64,000 nucleotides of DNA from assembly GCA_029210725.1 (NCBI GenBank), contig JARGFM010000004.1:62001-126000 (forward strand). The letters are read 5' to 3'. Both the position numbers and the translations under genes were made by a program. Under the pieces are notes generated by a model. It made no database searches. It saw only the letters and a list, made by a program, of their open reading frames with translations, and was not told the DNA's origin. This document shows positions 17,521 to 25,494 of the stretch, piece by piece. The stretch's first letter is position 1, and each line of letters opens with the position of its first letter. This stretch comes from Bacteroidales bacterium. Its GTDB lineage: Bacteria; Bacteroidota; Bacteroidia; Bacteroidales; GCA-2748055.

Positions 17521-18140
17521 AATCAAAAAATAAATTTTCGAAATCAGGAAAACTTGCTGGAGCGAGTATCCTGACAGCAATTGCTTCTTCACTGTGCTGC
17601 ATTACACCTGTCTTAGCACTTATATCTGGTGCTACTGGTGTAGCATCCTCATTTTCATGGTTGGAACCACTCAGACCATACTTAATTGGTGTTACGGTAT
17701 TGGTGCTGGGATTTGCATGGTATCAAAAACTAAAACCAAGAACCGCAGATGAAATTGCCTGTGATTGCGATGAGGATGAAAAGAAACCATTTATGCAAAC
17801 AAAAACATTTCTCGGGATTGTCACGGTTTTTGCAGCGTTGATGCTGACATTCCCTTATTACTCATCCATCTTTTATCCCGACAATAAAAAGGAAGTAGTA
17901 ATTGTTAATGCGTTTGACATTCAATCGCTACAACTTGATGTTGAAGGAATGACCTGTGAGGCTTGCGATAGTCATGTTGTACATGCTGCACAAGAAGTTG
18001 AGGGAGTAACAGAGGCTCGTGCTGACCATAAAACAGGTAAAGCAATGGTGGAGTTCGACAAAAGTAAAACTTCCAAGGATGCCATCATTCAATCCATAAA
18101 TGCGACCAGTTACAAAGTAGTTGGAGAAAATATTAAATGA
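17517..18140 (+). CDS. merTP: mercuric transport protein, MerT-MerP fusion
   Basis: A 207-residue inner-membrane protein that would bring Hg(II) into the cell. The MerT-like part has an early helix ending in the paired Cys27-Cys28 (ASSLCCITPVLAL), further helices near 52-70 and 97-118, and a cytoplasmic-loop pair Cys82/Cys84 (ACDCDED). After a short linker, residues 138-207 form a heavy-metal-associated domain with GMTCEAC (Cys147, Cys150), equivalent to periplasmic MerP. The fused form is known from Bacteroidota mer operons. It overlaps the regulator by 4 bases and merA follows 13 bases later. Confidence 0.91.
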   Translation: MKSKNKFSKSGKLAGASILTAIASSLCCITPVLALISGATGVASSFSWLEPLRPYLIGVTVLVLGFAWYQKLKPRTADEIACDCDEDEKKPFMQTKTFLGIVTVFAALMLTFPYYSSIFYPDNKKEVVIVNAFDIQSLQLDVEGMTCEACDSHVVHAAQEVEGVTEARADHKTGKAMVEFDKSKTSKDAIIQSINATSYKVVGENIK

Positions 18141-18153
18141 AATTCTTACTAAA

Positions 18154-19800
18154 ATGAAATTTGCAGAATTTAAAATAGCAGGTATGACTTGCGACCATTG
18201 CGCCCAAAATATTACTAAGAGGTTCGAAGGTAAAGAAGGTGTTAAATCAAAGAACGTTAGTTATCCTGACGGTACTGGTAGATTTGAATATGACCCTGAG
18301 AAAATAAGCAAAGATGAAATTGCTGACATTATTAATATCGGTGGGCATTACAGGGTTTCAGGAAACCTTCCTGATGAGAGCCACCAATCAAATCATTTCG
18401 ATTTAATTATTATTGGCGGTGGTTCGGCAGCATTCTCAGCAGCCATAAAGGCAGAGGATTTAGGACTTAGTACTCTGATGGTTAACGGTGGTTTGAACTT
18501 TGGAGGTACTTGTGTAAACGTTGGTTGTGTTCCATCCAAGAATCTGATTCGGGCAGCCGAAACAGTGTATCATGCCTCGCATTCCAACTTCAGTGGAATT
18601 AAACCCAGAGGTGCTGATTTTAACTTTTCCCAAATAATAAAGGACAAGAAAAAATTGGTTGCTACCCTGCAAGAAAAAAAGTACATGGATGTAGTTAGTG
18701 ATTTTAAGAGCCTTACAATGATAAAAGGTTGGGCAGAATTCGTAGACAATAAGACAATTATTGTTGACGGTAATGAAAAATATACCGCTTTGAAATTTCT
18801 CATTGCTACAGGTGCTAAAACTAACATACCAAACATTGAAGGGCTAAATGAGGTCGGTTATCTGACCAATGCTACACTTTTTGACATAGAAGAAAAACCT
18901 GAAAGCATAACCATAATGGGAGCAGGTTACATTGGTTTGGAAATCGCAATGGCTTACAATCGTTTGGGAGTTAAGGTTCGTATAATTGAATTTACAGACA
19001 GAGTATTACGAACTCAAACATCCGACATAAGCGAGGCATTGGAAACTCAAATGCAAAAAGAAGGTATTGAACTCCTGCCAAACTATCGAGCAGTTAAATT
19101 CGAAAAGAGCGGAAATGAAACCATTATTCACTGCAAGAATCCTGACGGGAAAATCATACAACTTGTGGAAAAAGGAGAAATCGTAGTTGCGACTGGCACA
19201 AAACCCAATACACAAAATTTAGGATTGCAGAATATTGGTCTGCAACTAACCAATAGCGGACACATTGCAGTGAATGCTGAAATGGAAACAAATCTTCCAA
19301 ATGTCTATGGTGCAGGTGATGTAATAAATACTCCTGCCTACGTTTATACAGCAGCATATGAGGGGAAAGTTGCCATAGAAAATGCATTTGGCGGAGCAGG
19401 ACGCAAAGTAGACTATTCATCATTACCTTGGGTTGTATTTACCGACCCACAAATTGCAGGTGCAGGTTTGGACGAAACACAAGCAGAAGCAAGAAACATT
19501 CCCTTTGAAGTTTCGAAATTGGAGTTGAAAGATGTGCCACGTGCCATAGCAGCCAACGACATGAGGGGTTTTATTAAACTCATTCGAAATACCGAGAATG
19601 ACCAATTAGTTGGTGCAAGAGTAGTTGCTCCAGAAGGCGGTGAACTGATTCAGCAATTGAGTATGGCAATAAAACATGGAATTACTGTCAAAGAATTAGC
19701 AGATAGTTTTTACCCATACCTGACCTTGGGAGAAGGAATAAAATTAGCAGCCATTACATTCGGTCAAGATGTTTCAAAATTAAGTTGTTGTGCAAGTTGA
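18154..19800 (+). CDS. merA: mercuric reductase
   Basis: Flavoprotein of 548 residues reducing Hg(II) to volatile Hg(0) with NADPH in the cytoplasm. An N-terminal heavy-metal domain carries GMTCDHC (Cys13, Cys16). The FAD site is IIIGGGSAAFSAA, the redox pair is Cys120/Cys125 in GGTCVNVGCVPSK, the NAD(P) loop is IMGAGYIGLEIA, and the C-terminus ends with the vicinal Cys545-Cys546 (KLSCCAS) needed to hand mercury to the active site. The ATG at 18154 was preferred to an in-frame TTG at 18121 that overlaps merTP. No merB was seen, so resistance should be to inorganic mercury only. Confidence 0.96.
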   Translation: MKFAEFKIAGMTCDHCAQNITKRFEGKEGVKSKNVSYPDGTGRFEYDPEKISKDEIADIINIGGHYRVSGNLPDESHQSNHFDLIIIGGGSAAFSAAIKAEDLGLSTLMVNGGLNFGGTCVNVGCVPSKNLIRAAETVYHASHSNFSGIKPRGADFNFSQIIKDKKKLVATLQEKKYMDVVSDFKSLTMIKGWAEFVDNKTIIVDGNEKYTALKFLIATGAKTNIPNIEGLNEVGYLTNATLFDIEEKPESITIMGAGYIGLEIAMAYNRLGVKVRIIEFTDRVLRTQTSDISEALETQMQKEGIELLPNYRAVKFEKSGNETIIHCKNPDGKIIQLVEKGEIVVATGTKPNTQNLGLQNIGLQLTNSGHIAVNAEMETNLPNVYGAGDVINTPAYVYTAAYEGKVAIENAFGGAGRKVDYSSLPWVVFTDPQIAGAGLDETQAEARNIPFEVSKLELKDVPRAIAANDMRGFIKLIRNTENDQLVGARVVAPEGGELIQQLSMAIKHGITVKELADSFYPYLTLGEGIKLAAITFGQDVSKLSCCAS

Positions 19801-19870
19801 GTTAGCACCAAAGATTTGATGCCATACCATAGTTAATGGTAATATCAATTGTAATAGTATAATCAATAAA

Positions 19871-20281
19871 CTAACTGACGATTGTTACTACAATACTTCT
19901 GCTTCCCCCGTGATTTCGAAATTCGCATAGATAAATTCCCTGCCATGTGCCCAGATTAAGACGGTGATTTGTAATGGGGATGGTCAGTTCAGCACCAAAT
20001 AATGAACTCTTAATATGTGCAGGAATATCATCGGCTCCCTCATATATATGGGTATAAAGGGGATGGTTTTCCGGCACCATCTGGTTCATAAAGGCTTCGA
20101 AATCCTGCCGCACAGAAGGATCGGCGTTCTCGTTCAGGGTCAGGCCCGCTGAAGTATGCTGTATCAGAATATGCATGATCCCGGTCTCCGGAAGCTCTCC
20201 TACTGCATCCTCCACCTTCCGGGTGATCAGGTGGTAACCCCTTGGGAAGGGTGGCAGGCTCAGGAATTTCTGTATGATCAT
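19871..20281 (-). CDS. yjbQ: YjbQ family protein (secondary thiamine-phosphate synthase type), chimeric
   Basis: A 136-residue protein of the YjbQ/UPF0047 family, small trimeric enzymes with side activity in thiamine phosphate synthesis. HTSAGLTLNENADPSVRQD and the C-terminal RLNLGTWQGIYLCEFRNHGG are the conserved blocks, with His and Glu residues expected at the site. The gene is a mosaic: codons 1-85 are host-like, while codons 86-136 are AT-rich and came with the mer insert. The original end lies at 16785-16943. The reading frame is unbroken, so the protein is probably functional. Confidence 0.88.
   Translation of the reverse strand: MIIQKFLSLPPFPRGYHLITRKVEDAVGELPETGIMHILIQHTSAGLTLNENADPSVRQDFEAFMNQMVPENHPLYTHIYEGADDIPAHIKSSLFGAELTIPITNHRLNLGTWQGIYLCEFRNHGGSRSIVVTIVS
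20022..20032. other. right junction of the mer insert (att-like)
   Basis: Forward sequence GGAATATCATC, yjbQ codons 84-86 on the minus strand. On the left the codons of yjbQ are AT-rich like the mer genes; on the right they are GC-richer like the host. This composition switch inside a single gene marks the crossover. Confidence 0.5.
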
Positions 20282-20358
20282 AGGAATGTAACTGTTAATA
20301 TTTCACAAAAATACTCCTTAAAAGCGGCTGCCGGCTCTGTTCCCGCTGTTTTTTTCTC

Positions 20359-20366
20359 TATTTTTG
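20359..20366 (+). promoter_or_regulatory. possible -7 promoter box just upstream of the start at 20371
   Basis: TATTTTTG matches TAnnTTTG, with TCTG 19 bases upstream as a weak -33. It ends only four bases before the ATG at 20371, so transcription would begin about at that codon. This argues for leaderless translation or for initiation at the in-frame ATG at 20410. Confidence 0.4.
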
Positions 20367-20370
20367 CCGC

Positions 20371-21048
20371 ATGTTTTCGGGCAGATACAAAGCAGGCAGG
20401 CGGATTCTGATGGTTTTTTTAATCCTGGCGACATTTTCCATGCATACCGATGCCCAGAGAAGAAAGGAGCAGGAGAAAGAGCTGGATGAGCACCTGGTTC
20501 AGTTCTCGGGAATGGTCAGGGACCTGGAACACCGTCCCCTGTCTGAGGTGAATATCATTATACTTACAGAGAAACGCGGGACCACATCCGACAGCCGCGG
20601 GATGTTCTCCTTTGTGGTAAGGCCCAACGATACCATACTCTTCAGTCATATGGGCCATAAAGGAACCATTCATGTCATTCCGGATTCTCTCGGGGGACAG
20701 CAGTATCCTGCCGATATTTTTATGGTCAGTGACACCTTTCAGCTGGCAGAGGTCAGGATCTACCCCTGGAAAACCTACCAGGAATTCAAAGAGGCCTTTC
20801 TGGCCCTGGAACTGCCCGACGACGATGAAAAGCGTGCCTATCATAACATCGCCCTGATCAAGACTCAGATAAAAATGAATGATTTCGGCCCCAGTCCCAA
20901 TATAAACTTCAGGGAAGTTATGAAACAACAGTACAACCAGCTGTATACAGCAGGACAGACCCCTTACTACACCATCTTCGACCCCATGCGCTGGGCCAAG
21001 TTTTTTGAAGCCCTGAAACGTGGGGATTTCAAAGAGGAGGATGATTAA
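20371..21048 (+). CDS. secreted protein with carboxypeptidase-regulatory-like domain
   Basis: A 225-residue exported protein: basic start, hydrophobic stretch (MVFLILATFSM), cleavage likely after TDAQ. Residues about 45-120 (VQFSGMVRDLEHRPLSEVNIIIL, TTSDSRGMFSFVVRPNDTILFS) fit the CarboxypepD_reg-like fold that also begins TonB receptors. The remainder is acidic and unassigned. It lies 66 bases upstream of a TonB-dependent receptor with the same kind of domain, so the two may work together at the outer membrane. The start could instead be 20410. Confidence 0.72.
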   Translation: MFSGRYKAGRRILMVFLILATFSMHTDAQRRKEQEKELDEHLVQFSGMVRDLEHRPLSEVNIIILTEKRGTTSDSRGMFSFVVRPNDTILFSHMGHKGTIHVIPDSLGGQQYPADIFMVSDTFQLAEVRIYPWKTYQEFKEAFLALELPDDDEKRAYHNIALIKTQIKMNDFGPSPNINFREVMKQQYNQLYTAGQTPYYTIFDPMRWAKFFEALKRGDFKEEDD

Positions 21049-21114
21049 GAATCTGCACAATTTTCCTTCACATTCCTTAGTTAGTACTATATTCGGAAAA
21101 CTTCTCTCGTAAAT

Positions 21115-23571
21115 ATGCGCCTGCTCCTGTTATCGCTTGTTCTGATTGTCGCTTCCGCTGTCAGGGGACAGGATACAGGAGTGCTGACAGGGAGTATCAG
21201 GGACAGTACCGGGCAGCCGGTTGAATTTGCCAGTATAAGCCTGCTGGGCACCCGGCAGGGGACCATGAGCAATCCGGAGGGAAGCTATGATCTGAAGGTT
21301 CCGGCCGGTCGCTCCTACACGGTGATTATCTCCTGTGTTGGATACCGGACCAGGCAATTTGCCGTACGCCTGGAAGAGGGAGAGACCAGAACACAGGATA
21401 TTTCGCTGATGAGGGATATCCGGGCCATCCGGGAGATTTCGGTCAGCGCCCGCCAGGAGAGAGGCAGTACCTTTCACCGGATTGATGTGGAGGAGCTCAA
21501 CTATATGCCCACCACCACCGGAAAGGTCGAGACCATCATCAAATCCCAGGCCGGTGTCAGTTCCAACAACGAACTGAGTTCCCAGTATTCTGTAAGGGGT
21601 GGGAATTTCGACGAAAACATGGTCTATGTGAACGATATCGAAATCTACCGTCCCTTCCTGGTTCGATCCGGACAGCAGGAAGGGCTGAGCTTTGTGAACT
21701 CGGACCTGGTCTCTTCCATCAAATTCTCCGCCGGGGGGTACGATGCCCGGTACGGCGATAAAATGTCCTCCGCCCTGGATATCACCTATAAGCGCCCCGG
21801 GGCGTTCCGGAGGTCGTCCTCTGTCAGCCTGCTGGGTGCCGCTGCTCACATAGAGGGTGCTTCCAGGAAGGGACGTTTTACTTACCTGGCCGGTTACCGG
21901 TATAAAACCACTTCCTACCTCCTGAATACCATGGAGACCAGCGGAGATTACAAGCCTCAGTTTTCCGATTTCCAAAGCCTGCTTACCTGGCAGCTCTCCC
22001 GCACCCTGGAGCTGAGTTTCCTGGGCAACTGGTCGTCCAGTACCTACCAGTTCATCCCCAGCACCCGGAATACGGAATTCGGGACCAAGGATCTGCCCCT
22101 GAATCTGAAAATTTATTACGATGGCCAGGAAGTGGACAAGTTCGACACTTACCTGGGCGCCCTCTCCTTCCATTGGAAACCTGTAAAAGGTCTCTCCCTG
22201 AAACTTATCGGGTCGGCCTTCCGGACCTCTGAACGGGAAACCTTCGATATTTTGGGGCAATACTGGATCAACGAACTGGACAATACCATTGATTCAGAAA
22301 CTTATGGGGACTCTATCCTGAATATTGGGGTGGGCACGGTATTAAGCCATGCGCGTAACTACCTGGATGCCTACGTGATATCTGTTTCCCACCTGGGCGC
22401 TTACCGCAGCGGATACAATCATTTTCAATGGGGCCTCTCCTACCAGAACCAGGATTTCTACGACCGCATCAATGAGTGGGAGCTGATCGACTCGGCCGGC
22501 TATGTGATTCCCTATAACGGAGAGCTGCTGGAGCTGACCAGCTCCAGCCGGTCCGAAAATCATATCTCCTATGACCAGTTTACCGGTTTTTTTCAGAACA
22601 CCAGCGAGATCAGCGGAAAGAAGGCAGATCTGTTTATCACTGCCGGAATCCGCGGAACAGTCTGGAACTTCAGGCGAACCACCCTGCTGAGTCCGCGACT
22701 GACCATCAGCACCCAGCCCAACTGGGAACGGGATATGATGTTTCACCTGTCGGCTGGCTACTACTTCCAGCCCCCCTTCTATAAGGAGATGCGTATGCCA
22801 GACGGCCGGATCAATCAGGAGATCGAACCCCAGCGATCGATCCACCTGCTGCTTGGAGGCGACTATATTTTCAGCCTCTGGGACCGGCCATTCAAACTGT
22901 CCGGGGAAGCCTATTATAAATGGCTCAGCAACCTGATTCCCTATAAGATAGAGAACATAAGGCTATCCTATGCGGGAGAAAATATCTCCGAAGGCTTTGC
23001 CCGGGGAATAGACTTCAAGCTGAATGGGGAATTCGTTCACGGAGCGGAATCGTGGCTGACCCTGTCCCTGCTGCAAACCAGGGAGAATGTGGAGAACGAT
23101 CTTATCCAGGTATGGAACGGAAGCGAATATGTCACCGCCCCGGCCGGCGAATTTTCCCGGCCCACCGATCAGCTCTTTACAGCCGGAATCTATTTCCAGG
23201 ACTACTTTCCCAACAATCCGGGCTACAAGGTACATCTGAATGCATTTTACGGAACCGGCATCCCCCTGAGCAGTCCCATCGATGAGCAATACTATACCCG
23301 GCTCCGGATGCGCCCCTACCGCCGTGTCGATATCGGGTTCTCCAAGGTGATCAAGCGGGAAACAGATATGTGGGGAGAACGCAATCCCCTGCGCTTCTTT
23401 GAAAGCATCTGGATCAGCGGAGAGATATTTAATCTTTTGGGAATCAAGAATGAAGCATCTTATCTCTGGATAAGGACCATCTCTGACCAGGAGGGAATCC
23501 CGGGCATGTACGGAATACCCAACTACCTGACCGGCAGAAGATTCAACTTAAAGATTTCTGTCAGTTTCTAA
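21115..23571 (+). CDS. TonB-dependent outer-membrane receptor
   Basis: An 818-residue receptor. Signal peptide at residues 1-18 (MRLLLLSLVLIVASAVRG), then a carboxypeptidase-regulatory-like domain (LTGSIRDSTGQPVEFASISLLGT, YDLKVPAGRSYTVIISCVGY), a plug domain with SQYSVRGGNFDENMVYVNDIEIYRPF, and a long beta-barrel ending in an aromatic residue (NLKISVSF). No SusD partner follows, so this is not a standard glycan locus; ligand unknown. The next gene converges with a 2-base gap. Confidence 0.9.
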   Translation: MRLLLLSLVLIVASAVRGQDTGVLTGSIRDSTGQPVEFASISLLGTRQGTMSNPEGSYDLKVPAGRSYTVIISCVGYRTRQFAVRLEEGETRTQDISLMRDIRAIREISVSARQERGSTFHRIDVEELNYMPTTTGKVETIIKSQAGVSSNNELSSQYSVRGGNFDENMVYVNDIEIYRPFLVRSGQQEGLSFVNSDLVSSIKFSAGGYDARYGDKMSSALDITYKRPGAFRRSSSVSLLGAAAHIEGASRKGRFTYLAGYRYKTTSYLLNTMETSGDYKPQFSDFQSLLTWQLSRTLELSFLGNWSSSTYQFIPSTRNTEFGTKDLPLNLKIYYDGQEVDKFDTYLGALSFHWKPVKGLSLKLIGSAFRTSERETFDILGQYWINELDNTIDSETYGDSILNIGVGTVLSHARNYLDAYVISVSHLGAYRSGYNHFQWGLSYQNQDFYDRINEWELIDSAGYVIPYNGELLELTSSSRSENHISYDQFTGFFQNTSEISGKKADLFITAGIRGTVWNFRRTTLLSPRLTISTQPNWERDMMFHLSAGYYFQPPFYKEMRMPDGRINQEIEPQRSIHLLLGGDYIFSLWDRPFKLSGEAYYKWLSNLIPYKIENIRLSYAGENISEGFARGIDFKLNGEFVHGAESWLTLSLLQTRENVENDLIQVWNGSEYVTAPAGEFSRPTDQLFTAGIYFQDYFPNNPGYKVHLNAFYGTGIPLSSPIDEQYYTRLRMRPYRRVDIGFSKVIKRETDMWGERNPLRFFESIWISGEIFNLLGIKNEASYLWIRTISDQEGIPGMYGIPNYLTGRRFNLKISVSF

Positions 23572-23573
23572 GC

Positions 23574-24131
23574 CTATTTGCATTTACCCTGAACCAGGAA
23601 CTTACTGATCTCCATACGGGTGCGCTGCCGCTCCTCCCAGGCAGCCACCTTTTTCGGAAGCCGGGCAGGATCGCCCTTATAGCCGATGGCCATCATGGCC
23701 GTGGGTTCATAACGGGTCGGAATCACCAGGGTTTCCTTGGCCCGGTCCACATCATAACCTCCCATCTGGTGAACCATCAGACCCATGGCAGTGGCCTGTG
23801 CCAGAAGGTTTCCCACGGCCATTCCAGTCTCATAAAAAGCCAGCCTGTTGGGCCGGTTCTTGTAGATGGAAATCACCTGGGCAAGCGGCAGAACGAGCAA
23901 GGGGGCCGTGGAGGCCCAGACCTGGTTAGGCTTATCCAGCAGATCCAGCAACACCTTGTAATCAGACATCTCCCTGGTGGCAATTATAAAGCGCCAGGGT
24001 TGTGCATTTCTGCCGGAAGGAGCCCATTTCGCGGCTTCAAAAAGCAGCTGTATCTTGTCATAGTCCACTGCCTGGTCGTCAAAAGCCACCGGGCTCCACC
24101 GGTCACTTATTAAATGATGTACTTTATCCAT
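23574..24131 (-). CDS. nitroreductase family protein
   Basis: FMN-dependent oxidoreductase of 185 residues. The typical opening (SDRWSPVAFDDQAVDYDKIQLLFEAAKWAPSGRNAQPWRF) supplies the FMN-phosphate and ring contacts. MAVGNLLAQATAMGLMVHQMGGYD and the late MAIGYKGDP are also family blocks. Physiological substrate unknown. It is a single gene, divergent from rocD and convergent with the TonB receptor. Confidence 0.88.
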   Translation of the reverse strand: MDKVHHLISDRWSPVAFDDQAVDYDKIQLLFEAAKWAPSGRNAQPWRFIIATREMSDYKVLLDLLDKPNQVWASTAPLLVLPLAQVISIYKNRPNRLAFYETGMAVGNLLAQATAMGLMVHQMGGYDVDRAKETLVIPTRYEPTAMMAIGYKGDPARLPKKVAAWEERQRTRMEISKFLVQGKCK

Positions 24132-24245
24132 GGTGCATTTATAAGTAAATGATGAGAATACTCTATTATAACAGTCACACCTTGAAATATGTTTTATTAC
24201 CTTTATCCCTTCAATATTACTAATAATCTCTGAACCGAATCAATT

Positions 24246-25460
24246 ATGAATACAAAAGATTACATCCAGCGTGAAGATACCTATGGTGCACACAATTATC
24301 ACCCGCTTCCCGTGGTGCTCGACCGTGGAGAAGGAGTCCATGTCTGGGACGTAGAAGGCAAGAGGTATTATGATTTCCTCTCTGCCTATTCAGCGGTAAA
24401 CCAGGGACACTGTCACCCGAAAATTATTGCTGCCATGACCGAGCAGGCCAAAAAACTGACCCTTACTTCCAGGGCATTCTACAACAGCCTGCTGGGTGAG
24501 TTTGAACAGTATATCACCGAGTATTTCGGATATGATAAGGTCCTCCCCATGAACTCCGGGGCCGAGGGCGATGAAACCGCTTTAAAGCTTTGCCGCAAAT
24601 GGGCTTACGAAAAGAAAGGCATTCCCGAGAACGAGGCCAAAATCGTTGTTTGTGAAGGGAATTTTCATGGCCGGACCATTACCATCATCTCCATGTCGAC
24701 CGATCCCGATTCCTATAAAGGATTTGGTCCGTATACTCCGGGCTTTATTACGATCCCCTATAACGACACCGATGCCCTAGCAGAGGCTCTGGAAGATCCG
24801 AATGTGGCCGGGTTCCTGGTGGAGCCCATCCAGGGGGAGGCCGGGGTCTATGTGCCCGACGAAGGCTTCCTCAGTAAAGCTTACGAGCTCTGCAAAGAGA
24901 AGAACGTCCTCTTTATTGCAGATGAGGTTCAGACCGGACTGGCCCGGACCGGCAAGTTACTGGCCTGCGACCACGAGGAGGTCCGGCCCGATATCCTGAT
25001 CCTGGGCAAGGCCCTTTCCGGCGGCGTCTATCCGGTATCCGTGGTGCTGGCAGATGATGAGATCATGCTCTGCATCAAGCCCGGCGAGCACGGGTCCACC
25101 TATGGGGGGAACCCGCTGGCGGCCAAAGTGGCCATGGCTGCCCTGGCGGTCCTGAAGGAGGAGAATCTGGCCGAACGGGCCGAGGAGCTGGGAAAGAAAT
25201 TCAGGGCCGAACTGAAAAAAATTGATTCTCCCATGATCGAGCTGGTCAGGGGCAAGGGATTACTCAATGCCATCGTGATCAAACCCACCAACGGCAAGAC
25301 CGCCTGGGATGTCTGCGTGGCGCTGAAAGAGAACGGACTGCTGGCCAAGCCCACCCACGAACACATCATCCGCTTTGCTCCTCCCCTGGTAATCACCGAA
25401 GAGCAGCTGATGGAGTGTGTGGAAATCATCAGGGAAACCATTACATCCTTCGAGGCCTAG
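24246..25460 (+). CDS. rocD: ornithine--oxo-acid aminotransferase
   Basis: PLP-dependent class III aminotransferase of 404 residues converting ornithine and 2-oxoglutarate to glutamate semialdehyde and glutamate. [17 protein letters not shown] binds the PLP phosphate, [16 protein letters not shown] and [20 protein letters not shown] are the substrate and cofactor regions, and the Lys in [14 protein letters not shown] forms the Schiff base. [19 protein letters not shown] is also characteristic. The start [20 protein letters not shown] is close to eukaryotic-type OAT. Monocistronic. Confidence 0.93.
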   Translation: MNTKDYIQREDTYGAHNYHPLPVVLDRGEGVHVWDVEGKRYYDFLSAYSAVNQGHCHPKIIAAMTEQAKKLTLTSRAFYNSLLGEFEQYITEYFGYDKVLPMNSGAEGDETALKLCRKWAYEKKGIPENEAKIVVCEGNFHGRTITIISMSTDPDSYKGFGPYTPGFITIPYNDTDALAEALEDPNVAGFLVEPIQGEAGVYVPDEGFLSKAYELCKEKNVLFIADEVQTGLARTGKLLACDHEEVRPDILILGKALSGGVYPVSVVLADDEIMLCIKPGEHGSTYGGNPLAAKVAMAALAVLKEENLAERAEELGKKFRAELKKIDSPMIELVRGKGLLNAIVIKPTNGKTAWDVCVALKENGLLAKPTHEHIIRFAPPLVITEEQLMECVEIIRETITSFEA

Positions 25461-25494
25461 GCGCTTAAGTTCACCATTCAAACTTTAGCTCCGT

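Larger units (their letters stand above)
16941..20026. mobile_element. mercury-resistance insert within yjbQ (about 3.1 kb)
   Basis: Bounded by the two junctions where yjbQ homology changes partner. It contains an ArsR-type regulator, a MerT-MerP fusion, MerA and a replacement 3' end for yjbQ. The stretch is plainly more AT-rich than the flanks, with different codon choice (AAA, ATT, GAA, TTA). Removing 16941-20026 joins yjbQ codons 1-86 to the displaced 3' end in frame, giving a gene of the same length (136 codons plus stop). No integrase, transposase or clear terminal inverted repeat was seen, so the mechanism of entry is unknown. AT-rich stretches at 16944-17072 and 19801-19870 hold no gene I can recognise. 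Confidence 0.72.

Noticed and set aside
18121-18153. TTG start for merA at 18121
   Set aside because: It overlaps merTP and adds residues before the heavy-metal domain; the ATG at 18154 starts directly at that domain.
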